The notes beneath the pieces were generated by a model, which saw only the letters and a list, made by a program, of their open reading frames with translations, searched no databases and was not told the origin of the DNA. This document shows positions 1 to 7,669 of a DNA stretch of 24,119 bases, piece after piece; the first letter of the stretch is position 1, and each line of letters begins with the position of its first letter. This DNA is from CAKAHY01 sp963522175 (GTDB lineage Bacteria; Bacillota; Clostridia; Lachnospirales; Lachnospiraceae). A program made the position numbers and the translations under genes. The DNA is taken from assembly GCA_963522175.1 (NCBI GenBank), contig CAUQXC010000017.1:1-24119 (forward strand). Direction: 5' to 3'.

Positions 1-1
1 T

Positions 2-376
2 GATAGTACCCTATTCTTAGGTGGCAAAGAGAAAACAACTCTAAAAGAGCTTTCTGAAACACTTGGTAAAGAAACCATAGACCTATATAACACTTCTGAA
101 ACAAGGAGCAATCAAAAGAGTTTCGGATTAAATTATCAAAAGACCGGTAAGGAACTGATGAGCCAAGATGAGATAACCGTTATGGACGGCAGTAAATGTA
201 TCTTTCAACTTCGTGGTGTCCGCCCTTTCCTATCGGATAAATTTGATATTACAAAGCACAAGAACTATAAGCTACTTGAGGATTATGATAAAAAGAACCT
301 GTTTGATATAGAAAGCTATATGAAAAGAAGGGGCAAGGCTAAACTAAATAAGAATACGGTTATTATGAAGTTATAG
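2..376 (+). CDS. virD4: VirD4/TraG-type coupling protein, C-terminal fragment (cut by window edge)
   Basis: The reading frame is open from base 2 to a TAA at 374-376, giving the last 124 residues of a protein whose start lies left of the window. The visible part contains FLGGKEKTTLKELSETLG, ETRSNQ, GKELMSQDEITVMDG and LRGVRPFLSDKFD, which I recognise as the C-terminal end of the VirD4/TraG-like coupling ATPase of Tn1549-type ICEs. In this family a hexameric inner-membrane ATPase docks the relaxase-DNA complex onto the secretion channel. The Walker motifs lie outside the window, so ATPase integrity cannot be judged. An internal ATG at 158 is not a real start, because conserved sequence continues upstream in frame. 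It is followed by a promoter-like site and an unknown gene, consistent with being the last gene of a preceding transcription unit. Confidence 0.87.
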   Translation, partial: DSTLFLGGKEKTTLKELSETLGKETIDLYNTSETRSNQKSFGLNYQKTGKELMSQDEITVMDGSKCIFQLRGVRPFLSDKFDITKHKNYKLLEDYDKKNLFDIESYMKRRGKAKLNKNTVIMKL

Positions 377-379
377 CTG

Positions 380-406
380 TTAGATATTATTTGCATTTGG
401 TATAAT
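380..406 (+). promoter_or_regulatory. Putative extended -10 promoter
   Basis: TATAAT lies at 401-406 with TG one base upstream (398-399), which is the extended -10 form. A weak -35-like TTAGAT sits at 380-385 with a 15-bp spacer, shorter than ideal. It lies between virD4 and the gene at 440, in the longest gap after virD4, and would start transcription around 412-415, just ahead of the AAGGAGG at 425-431. It could drive the downstream transfer genes. Confidence 0.5.
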
Positions 407-439
407 AATCAAAGAGAAATACACAAGGAGGAAACCTTA

Positions 440-877
440 TTGAACGATAAAGAACTGATAGGAAAAGTTCATTCATCTATGTATCACCAATTAAAAAGAA
501 AAGGATATGCAACAGCAGTAGATGTGCTTATGGATTTGGAAATACTTTCAAAGACCGACTATGAACTTTGGAGAAATGGAAAAGTTTTGTATTTGGAAAA
601 AGTATGCAAGGTCAATCTTAAAAAATTGTCTACAATACTGCATGAAATGAGGGTATATGCAAAGAAAGGAAATCTAAAACCGTCGTTTTGTGTATATAAG
701 AAATGGGCGGTTAAGAAAAAGAACGGGCAAGGGAAAAAGCCGGTTATTAAACTACGGTTTAGCAAAAGTGGTTCTGAAGATATTGAAAAATGGTATGCTA
801 CTCACTTTGTAGACACGAAGAAGATAGAAAAGATAAAAGAAGAAAAACAAGTAAACAGCAGTGATGATAAGCAGTAA
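440..877 (+). CDS. Conserved mobile-element protein of unknown function, 145 aa
   Basis: Starts with TTG at 440, preceded by AAGGAGG at 425-431 with an 8-base gap; no ATG competes with as good a site. The product is basic and soluble, with no signal peptide or membrane segment. Visible elements are an N-terminal helical part (KVHSSMYHQLKRKGYATAVD, about residues 9-28) followed by a segment resembling a helix-turn-helix (VLMDLEILSKTDYELWRNG), a Lys-rich middle and a C-terminal charged helix ending in SSDDKQ. Proteins of this type occur next to conjugation genes in Firmicutes elements, but I do not know a function. The basic character and HTH-like stretch would fit nucleic-acid binding, which is only inference. 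The stop codon lies inside the following terminator hairpin. Confidence 0.75.
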   Translation: MNDKELIGKVHSSMYHQLKRKGYATAVDVLMDLEILSKTDYELWRNGKVLYLEKVCKVNLKKLSTILHEMRVYAKKGNLKPSFCVYKKWAVKKKNGQGKKPVIKLRFSKSGSEDIEKWYATHFVDTKKIEKIKEEKQVNSSDDKQ

Positions 878-904
878 GTCTAAAAATAGATTTGCTGCTT
901 TTTT
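870..904 (+). terminator. Intrinsic terminator overlapping the stop codon of the preceding gene
   Basis: The left arm 870-882 and right arm 887-899 pair over 13 positions (AGCAG with CTGCT, TCTA with TAGA, two G-U wobbles between) around an AAAA loop, followed by a T-run at 899-903. The arm begins inside the last codons of the 145-aa gene, so terminating ribosomes would cover it. Confidence 0.7.
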
Positions 905-916
905 CATGTAAAAAGC

Positions 917-953
917 AGGAGGAAAGATGATAAGGATAAGAAATCCCACTTAA
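917..953 (+). other. Possible 8-codon leader ORF with Shine-Dalgarno site
   Basis: AGGAGG at 917-922 is followed after four bases by ATG at 927 and a short frame MIRIRNPT ending in TAA at 951-953. It lies between two intrinsic terminators, 34 bases ahead of the second. This arrangement resembles a translated leader controlling an attenuator, but the spacing is short and it may equally be a relic of a deleted gene. Confidence 0.22.
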
Positions 954-986
954 TAAAACATAAGAAAACTTAACAGTAGCGTTATG

Positions 987-1025
987 AAGCGATTGGAAAA
1001 TAAAACTTTCAGTCGCTTTTTTTAT
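987..1025 (+). terminator. Intrinsic terminator or attenuator upstream of the small ssb gene
   Basis: Arms 987-998 (AAGCGATTGGAA) and 1007-1018 (TTTCAGTCGCTT) form a 12-bp stem with two wobbles and an 8-base loop, followed by a T-rich run at 1017-1025. It sits 28 bases before the ssb start, with no clear promoter between, so it may modulate read-through into the transfer genes. Confidence 0.65.
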
Positions 1026-1052
1026 TGAAAAGAAAAAGGAGAAATAAAAAAC

Positions 1053-1364
1053 ATGAAGCAGGAAATGATTAACATCAATGCCAACTTGGTTGCAGAGCCT
1101 ACGTTCTCAAGTTTTGAAAAAGATGAGGAAACAGTAGAAGTTACAAACTTTACTCTTGTAAAAAAGTACGGGAAAGGCAAAGAATATATCAACTGTGCAG
1201 CCTATGGCGAGAAGGCAGAAACAGCAAAAGACTTTGAAAAAGGCGATCTCATTCATATCTTTGGATATTTCAAAGAGCGTGAAAAAGACGGTAAGACTTA
1301 CAAAAACTTTGTAGTAAAGTCATACAACAAAATTGAGAAGAAAGAAAATAGGGAGGAAGAATAA
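1053..1364 (+). CDS. ssb: Small single-stranded DNA-binding (OB-fold) protein
   Basis: A 103-aa protein with an OB-fold pattern: NANLVAEPTF (strand 1), VTNFTLVKKYGKGKEYINC (residues about 30-48), AAYGEKAE, DFEKGDLIHIFGYF, and DGKTYKNFVVKSY. This is the core of bacterial SSB without the long acidic tail; the end is instead KKENREEE. It probably coats transferred single-stranded DNA in donor or recipient. The start has AAAGGAG about 12 bases upstream; an ATG four codons later is a weaker alternative. The same core recurs in the larger protein at 19773-20591, so the element carries two diverged SSB-like proteins. The gene ends one base before the Maff2 start. Confidence 0.85.
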   Translation: MKQEMININANLVAEPTFSSFEKDEETVEVTNFTLVKKYGKGKEYINCAAYGEKAETAKDFEKGDLIHIFGYFKEREKDGKTYKNFVVKSYNKIEKKENREEE

Positions 1365-1365
1365 A

Positions 1366-1581
1366 ATGGAATTTTTTACACAGGCGGTAGATGTATTAAA
1401 AATATTAGTTATGGCGGTAGGTGCAGGACTTGGTGCATGGGGAGTCATCAACCTGATGGAAGGGTACGGTAATGACAATCCCGGAGCAAAATCACAAGGT
1501 ATAAAGCAGCTTATGGCTGGAGGAGGTATTGTCCTTATCGGCTTAAAGCTTATTCCGCTACTTGCAAATCTTTTGAAGTAA
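1366..1581 (+). CDS. Maff2 family mobile-element membrane protein
   Basis: A 71-aa protein starting at the ATG at 1366, preceded by GGGAGG at 1351-1356. The open frame extends 11 codons further up, but that part overlaps the ssb end and has no ribosome site. Two hydrophobic segments are visible: about residues 8-30 (LKILVMAVGAGLGAWGVINL) and 48-70 (LMAGGGIVLIGLKLIPLLAN), joined by a GNDNPGAKSQGIKQ loop. This is the layout of the Maff2 family found in ICEs, and it resembles VirB2/pilin-like small proteins with two membrane helices. Its place directly before the VirB6-like gene supports a structural role in the channel, but this is inferred. Confidence 0.85.
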   Translation: MEFFTQAVDVLKILVMAVGAGLGAWGVINLMEGYGNDNPGAKSQGIKQLMAGGGIVLIGLKLIPLLANLLK

Positions 1582-1591
1582 GGAGAAATCT

Positions 1592-2455
1592 ATGTTTGGT
1601 ATTTTCGATAAGATAGAAGAATTTTTCAGAGAACTTCTGCTCGGAGGTATCAAGGCAAACTTAGAGTCCATGTTTCTTGACATAAACAATCAGGTAAACA
1701 GCGTTGCAGCAGATGTAGGAAAGACACCTATGGGGTGGAACGGAGAAGTATTCAGCTTTATTAAAAATATTAATGACTCCGTTATTATTCCCATAGCAGG
1801 GCTAATCATAACGGCAGTCCTTTGTATCGAGCTTATCAATATGGTCATGCAAAAGAACAATATGCACGATACGGATACCTTTGAGTTTTTCAAATACATC
1901 ATCAAGATGTGGATTGCTGTATGGTTAGTATCTCATGCCTTTGAGTTTTCAATGGCGGTTTTTGATGTTGCACAAAGTATGGTAAACAAGGCGGCAGGGG
2001 TAATCAACACCTCTGCCACCGTTTCCGGAGATCAGATTGTTCAGATGGTGGATGCCCTAAAGGATAAAGGACTGGGTGAGCTTTTAATGATTCTGTTTGA
2101 AATCTCACTTGTAAAAGTTGCAATACAGGCAATATCCATCGTGATTATGCTTGTAGTTTATGGAAGAATGTTTGAAATCTATGTGTACTCATCTGTTTCA
2201 GCCATTCCTTTTGCGACGATGGGAAACAAAGAATGGGGGCAGATAGGAACAAACTACATCAAAGGACTGTTTGCTTTAGGGCTTCAGGGATTGATTCTAA
2301 TGGTTTGTCTTGGAATTTATGCAGTATTGGTTAAAACGATAAACTTTACGGACATACACACGAGCATATTTATGGTACTCGGATATGCCGTATTACTGGG
2401 ACTGATGATGTTAAAGAGCGGAACACTTGCAAAAAGCGTGATGAACTCGCATTAA
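1592..2455 (+). CDS. VirB6/TrbL-like polytopic membrane protein of the conjugation channel
   Basis: 287 aa with about five to six hydrophobic segments: roughly residues 61-84 (IIPIAGLIITAVLCIELINM), 104-124, 163-190 (LMILFEISLVKVAIQAISIV), 196-210, 228-250 (LGLQGLILMVCLGIYAVLV) and 258-276. The N-terminus is amphipathic and starts MFGIFDKIEEFF. Size, topology and position between Maff2 and PrgI match the TrbL/VirB6-like component of Tn1549-type secretion systems, which forms the inner-membrane part of the DNA channel. Ribosome site AAGGAGAAA ends just before the ATG at 1592; the gap to Maff2 is 10 bases. It ends with MNSH, followed 10 bases later by the next gene, so co-transcription is likely. 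Confidence 0.82.
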   Translation: MFGIFDKIEEFFRELLLGGIKANLESMFLDINNQVNSVAADVGKTPMGWNGEVFSFIKNINDSVIIPIAGLIITAVLCIELINMVMQKNNMHDTDTFEFFKYIIKMWIAVWLVSHAFEFSMAVFDVAQSMVNKAAGVINTSATVSGDQIVQMVDALKDKGLGELLMILFEISLVKVAIQAISIVIMLVVYGRMFEIYVYSSVSAIPFATMGNKEWGQIGTNYIKGLFALGLQGLILMVCLGIYAVLVKTINFTDIHTSIFMVLGYAVLLGLMMLKSGTLAKSVMNSH

Positions 2456-2465
2456 GGAGGATAAG

Positions 2466-2738
2466 ATGAAAACAACAGAAAATAAAGAAAGACTCTTTTT
2501 ATCTGTGGAAGTTTTACTTGCAGGATTTGCAGTAGCTTTTACTGCACTAAACAGGAGAAAACTAAGCAGACTGGAGAAAAAGATTGATACTGTCAAAAGA
2601 GACAGCAATTCCATTTTGATGTTTCAAAGTGAGAAAAATAATGAGATGGAAAGAGAAATCGAAGAAGTAAGGGACGAAGTTTCAAGCGTATATGGACATA
2701 TAGAGGAACTTTTGAGAATAAAGGAAGATGGGAGGTAG
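2466..2738 (+). CDS. Small membrane-anchored coiled-coil protein of the transfer operon
   Basis: 90 aa. A single hydrophobic segment at about residues 10-28 (LFLSVEVLLAGFAVAFTALN) is followed by RRK and a heptad-rich helical stretch (LSRLEKKIDTV, then NNEMEREIEEVRDEVSSVYG) to the end. The Arg-Arg-Lys after the membrane segment suggests the coiled coil is cytosolic. Start ATG at 2466 follows AAGGAGGATAAG. It lies in a tight operon, 10 bases after the VirB6-like gene and 3 bases before prgI. I recognise no named family; a scaffold or assembly role with VirB6/PrgI/VirB4 is plausible inference only. Confidence 0.72.
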   Translation: MKTTENKERLFLSVEVLLAGFAVAFTALNRRKLSRLEKKIDTVKRDSNSILMFQSEKNNEMEREIEEVRDEVSSVYGHIEELLRIKEDGR

Positions 2739-2741
2739 CTT

Positions 2742-3110
2742 ATGGCGTATGTACCCATTCCAAAAGATTTAAATAAAGTTAAAACAAAAGTTGCTTTTAA
2801 TCTTACCAAAAGACAGCTCATAGGATTCAGCGTTGCAGGACTGATAGGAATCCCCGTATATATCTTTACAAGAAAATTTGTACCAAATGATATAGCGGTC
2901 ATACTTCTTATTGTATCAACGCTTCCTATATTTTTCGCAACTCTTTTTGAAAAGGACGGACTGCCCTTTGAAAAGTATTTTAAGCATATCTATTTGCACA
3001 AGTTTTACCAACCGATGAAGCGTGTGAGAAAGGAGGTTTACCTTGAACAGCAAAAGAAAAATTCAGCAGATAAAGTTAGAAAGAAACAAAAAGGCACTAA
3101 AAAGGGGTAA
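2742..3110 (+). CDS. prgI: PrgI family protein (VirB3-like)
   Basis: 122 aa beginning MAYVPIPKDLNKVKTKVAFN followed by LTKRQLIGFSVAG, the signature opening of the PrgI family. Two membrane helices follow, about residues 27-43 (LIGFSVAGLIGIPVYIF) and 49-67 (IAVILLIVSTLPIFFATLF), then EKDGLPFEKYFKHIY, a conserved family element. The family is the Gram-positive counterpart of VirB3 and is nearly always encoded just before VirB4. The Lys-rich C-terminal tail (after residue 95) is coded by DNA that also encodes the VirB4 start: the genes overlap by 68 bases, with the virB4 ribosome site inside prgI. Confidence 0.9.
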   Translation: MAYVPIPKDLNKVKTKVAFNLTKRQLIGFSVAGLIGIPVYIFTRKFVPNDIAVILLIVSTLPIFFATLFEKDGLPFEKYFKHIYLHKFYQPMKRVRKEVYLEQQKKNSADKVRKKQKGTKKG

Positions 3111-5472
3111 ACAGGACTTAAAGCAAGATAAAACAAAGATGAAAAAAGAGAGAAGCGGATTTTTAAGTCTTATCTTAAAGAAAGAGCCGAAACGCCATAC
3201 CGTAGAAGATACCATTCCCTATCTTAGAATGTTAAAAAGCGGTATATGCCAAACAGATGAAAGGTACTTTAATAAAAGTATCGTCTTTGAGGACATTAAC
3301 TACCAGCTTGCCTTAGACGAAGATAGGGACTTGATTTTTAACCAGTTTGCAAACTTTCTAAACTCCTTTGATCCGAGTGTAAGTATCGAGCTTTCATATA
3401 TTAATCAGCTTGGAAGAAATGAAGAAATGCAGTCGGCAATACAAATACCGGATAAAAAGGACGGCTTTGACGATATACGATTAGAGTTTAGAGAAATGCT
3501 AAAAAGCCAGATAGTAAAGGGAAATAACGGACTGAAAAAATCAAAGTATGTAACATTTACAGTAGAGGCGGACAATATGGAGCAGGCAATCTCAAAACTT
3601 GAAAGACTGGAGATAGACATCTTATCCAATCTTAAAAATATGGGAGTAAGGGCGGAAAGCCTTACCGGCGAAGAAAGGTTAAAGATTCTTCACGATATAT
3701 TAAATCCAAGTAAGACATTTTACTTTTCATATAATGACTTGCAAAGAAAAGAAAGTACAAAGACATATATTACACCTGATGAGTTTAACTTTACACCAAG
3801 CAGATATTTTAAGTTCGGTAAATTCATCGGAGCAACAAGCCATTTTCAAATCCTTGCAAGTGAGCTTTCAGACCGTATGCTTTCAGAGTTTTTAGACATT
3901 GATGATAACATCAATATCTCGTTTCATATCAGGGCGATAGAACAGAGCGAAGCCATTAAGATGGTAAAAAGGAAAAATACCGATATTGATAAGATGCGAA
4001 TTGAGGAAAATAAAAAGGCGGTAAGATCGGGTTATGATATGGACATCTTACCGTCAGACTTAATCACCTATGGGGAAGATGTAAAAAGCCTGTTAAAAGA
4101 CTTGCAGACAAGAGATGAGAGAATGTTTGTTGTAACCATTGTCTTTATGAATTTTGCAAGGACAATACAAAAACTTGAAAACTCTATTGCACAGATAAGC
4201 TCCATTGCCAATAAGCATAACTGTAAGATAAAAAGGCTTGACCACACACAGGAACAGGGACTTGTAAGTGTACTTCCTCTTGGAGTAAATAAGCTTGAGA
4301 TTAACAGAGGACTTACTTCCTCATCTACGGCAGTCTTTATGCCCTTTACAACGGAAGAACTTTTCATCAACTCAAGCAACAGTTTGTATTACGGATTAAA
4401 TGCCCTCAGTCATAACCTAATTATGGCAGACAGGAAAAGGCTCAAAAATCCGAACGGTTTGATACTTGGTACACCGGGTAGCGGTAAGTCATTTTCAGCG
4501 AAAAGAGAAATGGCTAATGCTATTATTGTAACGGATGATGATGTCATTATCTGCGATCCCGAAGGAGAGTACGGAAATCTTGTAAGACAGTTTGACGGGG
4601 AAGTTATTAAAGTCAGCAGTAAGTCAAAGGACTACCTCAATCCCCTTGATATAAATATGAACTACGGGGATGGGGACGCACCGCTTAAAGACAAGGCAAA
4701 CTTCATAATGAGTATGCTTGAGCTTGTAGTTGGTGGAAGCGGACTGACTGCGGAAGAAAAGTCGGTAATAGACAGGTGTTTGCCTAAGATTTATGAGAAG
4801 TATTTTGACAATCCGATAAAAGAAAATATGCCGATACTTCAGGATTTATACGATATGCTTAAAAATCAGGAAGAAAAGGTCGGTAAGAAACTTGCAACAG
4901 AGATGGAGATTTATGTAACAGGCTCTCTTAATGTATTTAACCATCAGTCAAATGTGGATTTGAATAAGAAACTGCTTTGTTTTGACATCAAAGAGCTTGG
5001 AAGTCAGTTAAAGAAAATAGGCATGCTTGTGATACAGGATCAGGTGTGGAATAAGGTATCTTTAAACAGAGGAAATAAGGCAACAAGATACTATATAGAC
5101 GAGTTCCACCTGCTTTTAAAAGATGAGCAGACCGCCTCTTACTCAGTAGAGATATGGAAGCGTTTCAGGAAATGGGGTGGTATTCCGACAGGTATCACGC
5201 AGAATGTCAAAGACCTACTCATGAGTAAGGAGATAGAAAATATCTTTGATAATACGGACTTTGTACTAATGCTTAATCAGGCATCCGGCGATAGAGAAAT
5301 ACTTGCAAGAAAGCTTAAAATCTCAAAACCTCAGCTTAAATATGTTACCAACTCCAATGAGGGCGAGGGACTGCTGTTCTTTGGAAATACCATAGTTCCA
5401 TTTATCGACAAGTTCCCAAAAGACACCATTTTATATAAGAAGATGACAACGAAACCTGAAGAAGTGAGGTAG
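3043..5472 (+). CDS. virB4: VirB4-type conjugation ATPase
   Basis: 809 aa, a usual length for VirB4/TraE-like ATPases of ICEs. TTG start at 3043, supported by AAAGGAGG at 3029-3036 six bases upstream. The N-terminal half carries the VirB4 pattern (RMLKSGICQTDERYFNKSIV; FEDINYQLAL). The ATPase half has Walker A GTPGSGKS at residues 476-483, a Walker B-like VIICDPEGEYGNL shortly after, a second acidic motif YIDEFHLLL around D686-E687, and GGIPTGITQNVKDLL with NTDFVLMLNQ, typical of the RecA-like core. It should power assembly of the channel and substrate transfer at the inner membrane. It overlaps prgI by 68 bases, suggesting translational coupling, and ends 4 bases before the next gene. Confidence 0.94.
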   Translation: MNSKRKIQQIKLERNKKALKRGKQDLKQDKTKMKKERSGFLSLILKKEPKRHTVEDTIPYLRMLKSGICQTDERYFNKSIVFEDINYQLALDEDRDLIFNQFANFLNSFDPSVSIELSYINQLGRNEEMQSAIQIPDKKDGFDDIRLEFREMLKSQIVKGNNGLKKSKYVTFTVEADNMEQAISKLERLEIDILSNLKNMGVRAESLTGEERLKILHDILNPSKTFYFSYNDLQRKESTKTYITPDEFNFTPSRYFKFGKFIGATSHFQILASELSDRMLSEFLDIDDNINISFHIRAIEQSEAIKMVKRKNTDIDKMRIEENKKAVRSGYDMDILPSDLITYGEDVKSLLKDLQTRDERMFVVTIVFMNFARTIQKLENSIAQISSIANKHNCKIKRLDHTQEQGLVSVLPLGVNKLEINRGLTSSSTAVFMPFTTEELFINSSNSLYYGLNALSHNLIMADRKRLKNPNGLILGTPGSGKSFSAKREMANAIIVTDDDVIICDPEGEYGNLVRQFDGEVIKVSSKSKDYLNPLDINMNYGDGDAPLKDKANFIMSMLELVVGGSGLTAEEKSVIDRCLPKIYEKYFDNPIKENMPILQDLYDMLKNQEEKVGKKLATEMEIYVTGSLNVFNHQSNVDLNKKLLCFDIKELGSQLKKIGMLVIQDQVWNKVSLNRGNKATRYYIDEFHLLLKDEQTASYSVEIWKRFRKWGGIPTGITQNVKDLLMSKEIENIFDNTDFVLMLNQASGDREILARKLKISKPQLKYVTNSNEGEGLLFFGNTIVPFIDKFPKDTILYKKMTTKPEEVR

Positions 5473-5476
5473 GCTT

Positions 5477-7648
5477 ATGAATAAAAAACTGAAAAAAGAC
5501 TTTGCCGAAAGACAAAAAATAAGGGAAGAAGCAAAACTTTTAGTAAAAGATAGTTTTGATATTGACGAAAGTAGTAAGCTAAAGCATGGGGATGATTATA
5601 GAGGGAAGATTATTCATGACAAAGATAGATTTCAGGATAAGATACACGAAAAGATAAGCAAGAGAGTTTCTAAGAATGAGCTTACTCAGGGAAGTTCCAA
5701 GAAAAATGCAAGGCATAGAAAATCTGTTAAGATAAATAACAGTCAAGGAAATGACAACAAAGGAAATGCCGAAATAAAGTCAGACTATAATATCGATGTG
5801 AAAGACGGACGAATCTACGATCCTTTAGGCAAAGACCTTGATAATGACGGTATCATCGACAGATATGACAATGACTTTAGGGACAGCGACTATTTTGAGT
5901 CAACTTATGATGTGGAAGATAATCTTCATATAAAGGAAGATATAACAGGAAAATCTTCCAAAAAATATAATGCTCGAAAGGAAAAGTATAAGAAGAAAAA
6001 CTATTCAGATAAGCTCTATACAAGAAGTAAGGATAATACTTCAAAAGAAGAAAATGCTAAAGATAAGGCTGAAAGCAAAAATACCGGTAAAGAAACTGTC
6101 TATGACAAAGAAAAAAAGAACAGGCTTTCCAAAGAGCAAAAAAAGGCACTGAAAAATAAGGTAGCAAAGGTGTCTGCTCTATCAGGACTTGCAAAAGGAA
6201 GTGAAACGGTAAGGGATTATCTTTCCCATGGCAGTGATGAAAATCAGGGTGTGGAAACAGGAGAAAAGATTGCAGATGTAAACTCAAAATTACTTCATGG
6301 GATAAAAAATTATGCCAATAAGAAAAAGGCTAAGAAAAGCTATGATCTCAGCAAAAAAGATTACAAGATACGAAAGCGTAAATCAAAGCTGGAGTTTCGG
6401 GAAGCCAAAGAGGAATTAAAGAAAACGGATGAGTACAAGAAAGCTGATACCTTTAAGAGATTTCAAAAGCGTAAGCAAATGAAAGATACTATAAGAAAGC
6501 AGAATAAATCAAGGCTTAGGGACAGGATTAAGGAAGGAGTTATTAACACCTTAAAGAGTTCAAAGGAAATGATCGTACGAAAAGCAAAGGGACTTATGAT
6601 GATTGTCATAGGTCTTATTATTTTACTGACTTTCTTTACCAACTTTGCAGGCACATCTATGACTGGAATGATGAACTCTACAAGCGGAGTATTAACCACA
6701 ACCTATCTTTCCAACCAAACTGTGCTAAGTGAAATCAATCAGCAGTTTTCGGGATTGGAGGAAGGACTACAGGAGGAGATAGATTCCGTAGAGGGAAATT
6801 ATCCCGGCTATGATGAATACATCATAGAAAAAGAGGGAGAAATCGGACACAATACCCATGAACTTTTATCCTACATCACTTCAAGATGTGGAGAAATTAA
6901 GGATTCAAAGGAAGTTCAAAGCATCATCAATGACCTTTTTACAAAGATGTATGATTTATCTTATCGGGAAAAAATTGAAATCAGATACAGGACAGTTACG
7001 GAAACATATACCGATGAAGATGGCAATGAGCATACCGAAAGCCATGAAGAAGCCTATGAGTATAAGAAGCTCATAGTAACGCTGAAGAAAAGAGAAATGG
7101 ACAGTGTTGTAAGAGAAATCTTTGCAGAGTATCCCGATAATGTTCTTCACTATGAAGCACTGCTTGCATCTAAAGGAAATATGGAAACTGTCTTTGGAAG
7201 CGGAAACGGAAATTTATCGGAGATTGTAGAGAATCCCGACTTTTCAAATCCGGGAATTGCCTTTGATGATGTAACGGTGAAGGCATTGTTTAACGAAGCG
7301 GAAAAGCATATCGGAAAGAGATATGTATTTGGGGCGAACGGGCCGAATAACTTCGACTGTTCGTCCTTTGTGTGTTGGAGCTTTACCCATTCGGGAGTAA
7401 AAAATATGCCACGAACGACCGCTTGGGGAATTTACAAAACTTACTGCAATCCCGTATCACCATCGGAAGCAAAGGCGGGAGATATAATCTTTTTTAAAAA
7501 CACCTATAACAGTGGAAGTCCAATATCTCACGTCGGCATTTACGCAGGGAACGGAATGATGATACACGCAGGAGATCCGATTCGCTTTGTCAGTATCAAT
7601 ACACCTTACTGGAGAGAACATTTCTATGGATTCGGTAGAGTTCGTTAA
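5477..7648 (+). CDS. Membrane-anchored NlpC/P60 (C40) cell-wall peptidase of the transfer system
   Basis: 723 aa. Residues 1-371 are highly charged, Lys/Glu-rich and probably cytosolic, and include an Asp-rich module at 115-151. A single membrane helix is at about 372-391 (GLMMIVIGLIILLTFFTNFA), preceded by many Lys/Arg, so the C-terminal part should lie outside. Residues about 395-575 form an extracytoplasmic stalk region, and about 597-723 form an NlpC/P60 domain: catalytic Cys628 in NNFDCSSFVCWSF, His685 in SHVGIYAG and His697 in MMIHAGD. The family cleaves peptide cross-bridges; here it would locally open peptidoglycan for the conjugation channel. No lysozyme/transglycosylase domain is recognisable, unlike the two-domain hydrolases of many Gram-positive conjugative elements. 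It lies 4 bases after virB4. Confidence 0.88.
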   Translation: MNKKLKKDFAERQKIREEAKLLVKDSFDIDESSKLKHGDDYRGKIIHDKDRFQDKIHEKISKRVSKNELTQGSSKKNARHRKSVKINNSQGNDNKGNAEIKSDYNIDVKDGRIYDPLGKDLDNDGIIDRYDNDFRDSDYFESTYDVEDNLHIKEDITGKSSKKYNARKEKYKKKNYSDKLYTRSKDNTSKEENAKDKAESKNTGKETVYDKEKKNRLSKEQKKALKNKVAKVSALSGLAKGSETVRDYLSHGSDENQGVETGEKIADVNSKLLHGIKNYANKKKAKKSYDLSKKDYKIRKRKSKLEFREAKEELKKTDEYKKADTFKRFQKRKQMKDTIRKQNKSRLRDRIKEGVINTLKSSKEMIVRKAKGLMMIVIGLIILLTFFTNFAGTSMTGMMNSTSGVLTTTYLSNQTVLSEINQQFSGLEEGLQEEIDSVEGNYPGYDEYIIEKEGEIGHNTHELLSYITSRCGEIKDSKEVQSIINDLFTKMYDLSYREKIEIRYRTVTETYTDEDGNEHTESHEEAYEYKKLIVTLKKREMDSVVREIFAEYPDNVLHYEALLASKGNMETVFGSGNGNLSEIVENPDFSNPGIAFDDVTVKALFNEAEKHIGKRYVFGANGPNNFDCSSFVCWSFTHSGVKNMPRTTAWGIYKTYCNPVSPSEAKAGDIIFFKNTYNSGSPISHVGIYAGNGMMIHAGDPIRFVSINTPYWREHFYGFGRVR
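5819..5929 (+). repeat. Asp-rich DPLxKDLDNDG module, copy 1 (in cell-wall peptidase)
   Basis: Codes residues 115-151 of the peptidase, including DLDNDGIIDRYDND and SDYFESTYDVEDNLH. The same 37 residues, with a single Gly/Ala change, are encoded at 19492-19602 in the giant helicase gene. The DxDxDGxxD spacing resembles calcium-binding loops of EF-hand or thrombospondin type 3 kind. The DNA copies share a 35-base identical run (5840-5874) but differ at several silent positions elsewhere. Confidence 0.9.
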
Positions 7649-7669
7649 ACGATGAAAGGACGGTAAAAT

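Noticed and set aside
985..1029. 14-codon ORF (MKRLENKTFSRFFY) overlapping the second terminator
   Set aside because: No ribosome binding site precedes it and its sequence is just the terminator stem and T-run translated.
1333..1365. 11-codon upstream extension of the Maff2 frame
   Set aside because: It overlaps the ssb end in another frame and lacks a ribosome site, while GGGAGG stands correctly before the ATG at 1366.
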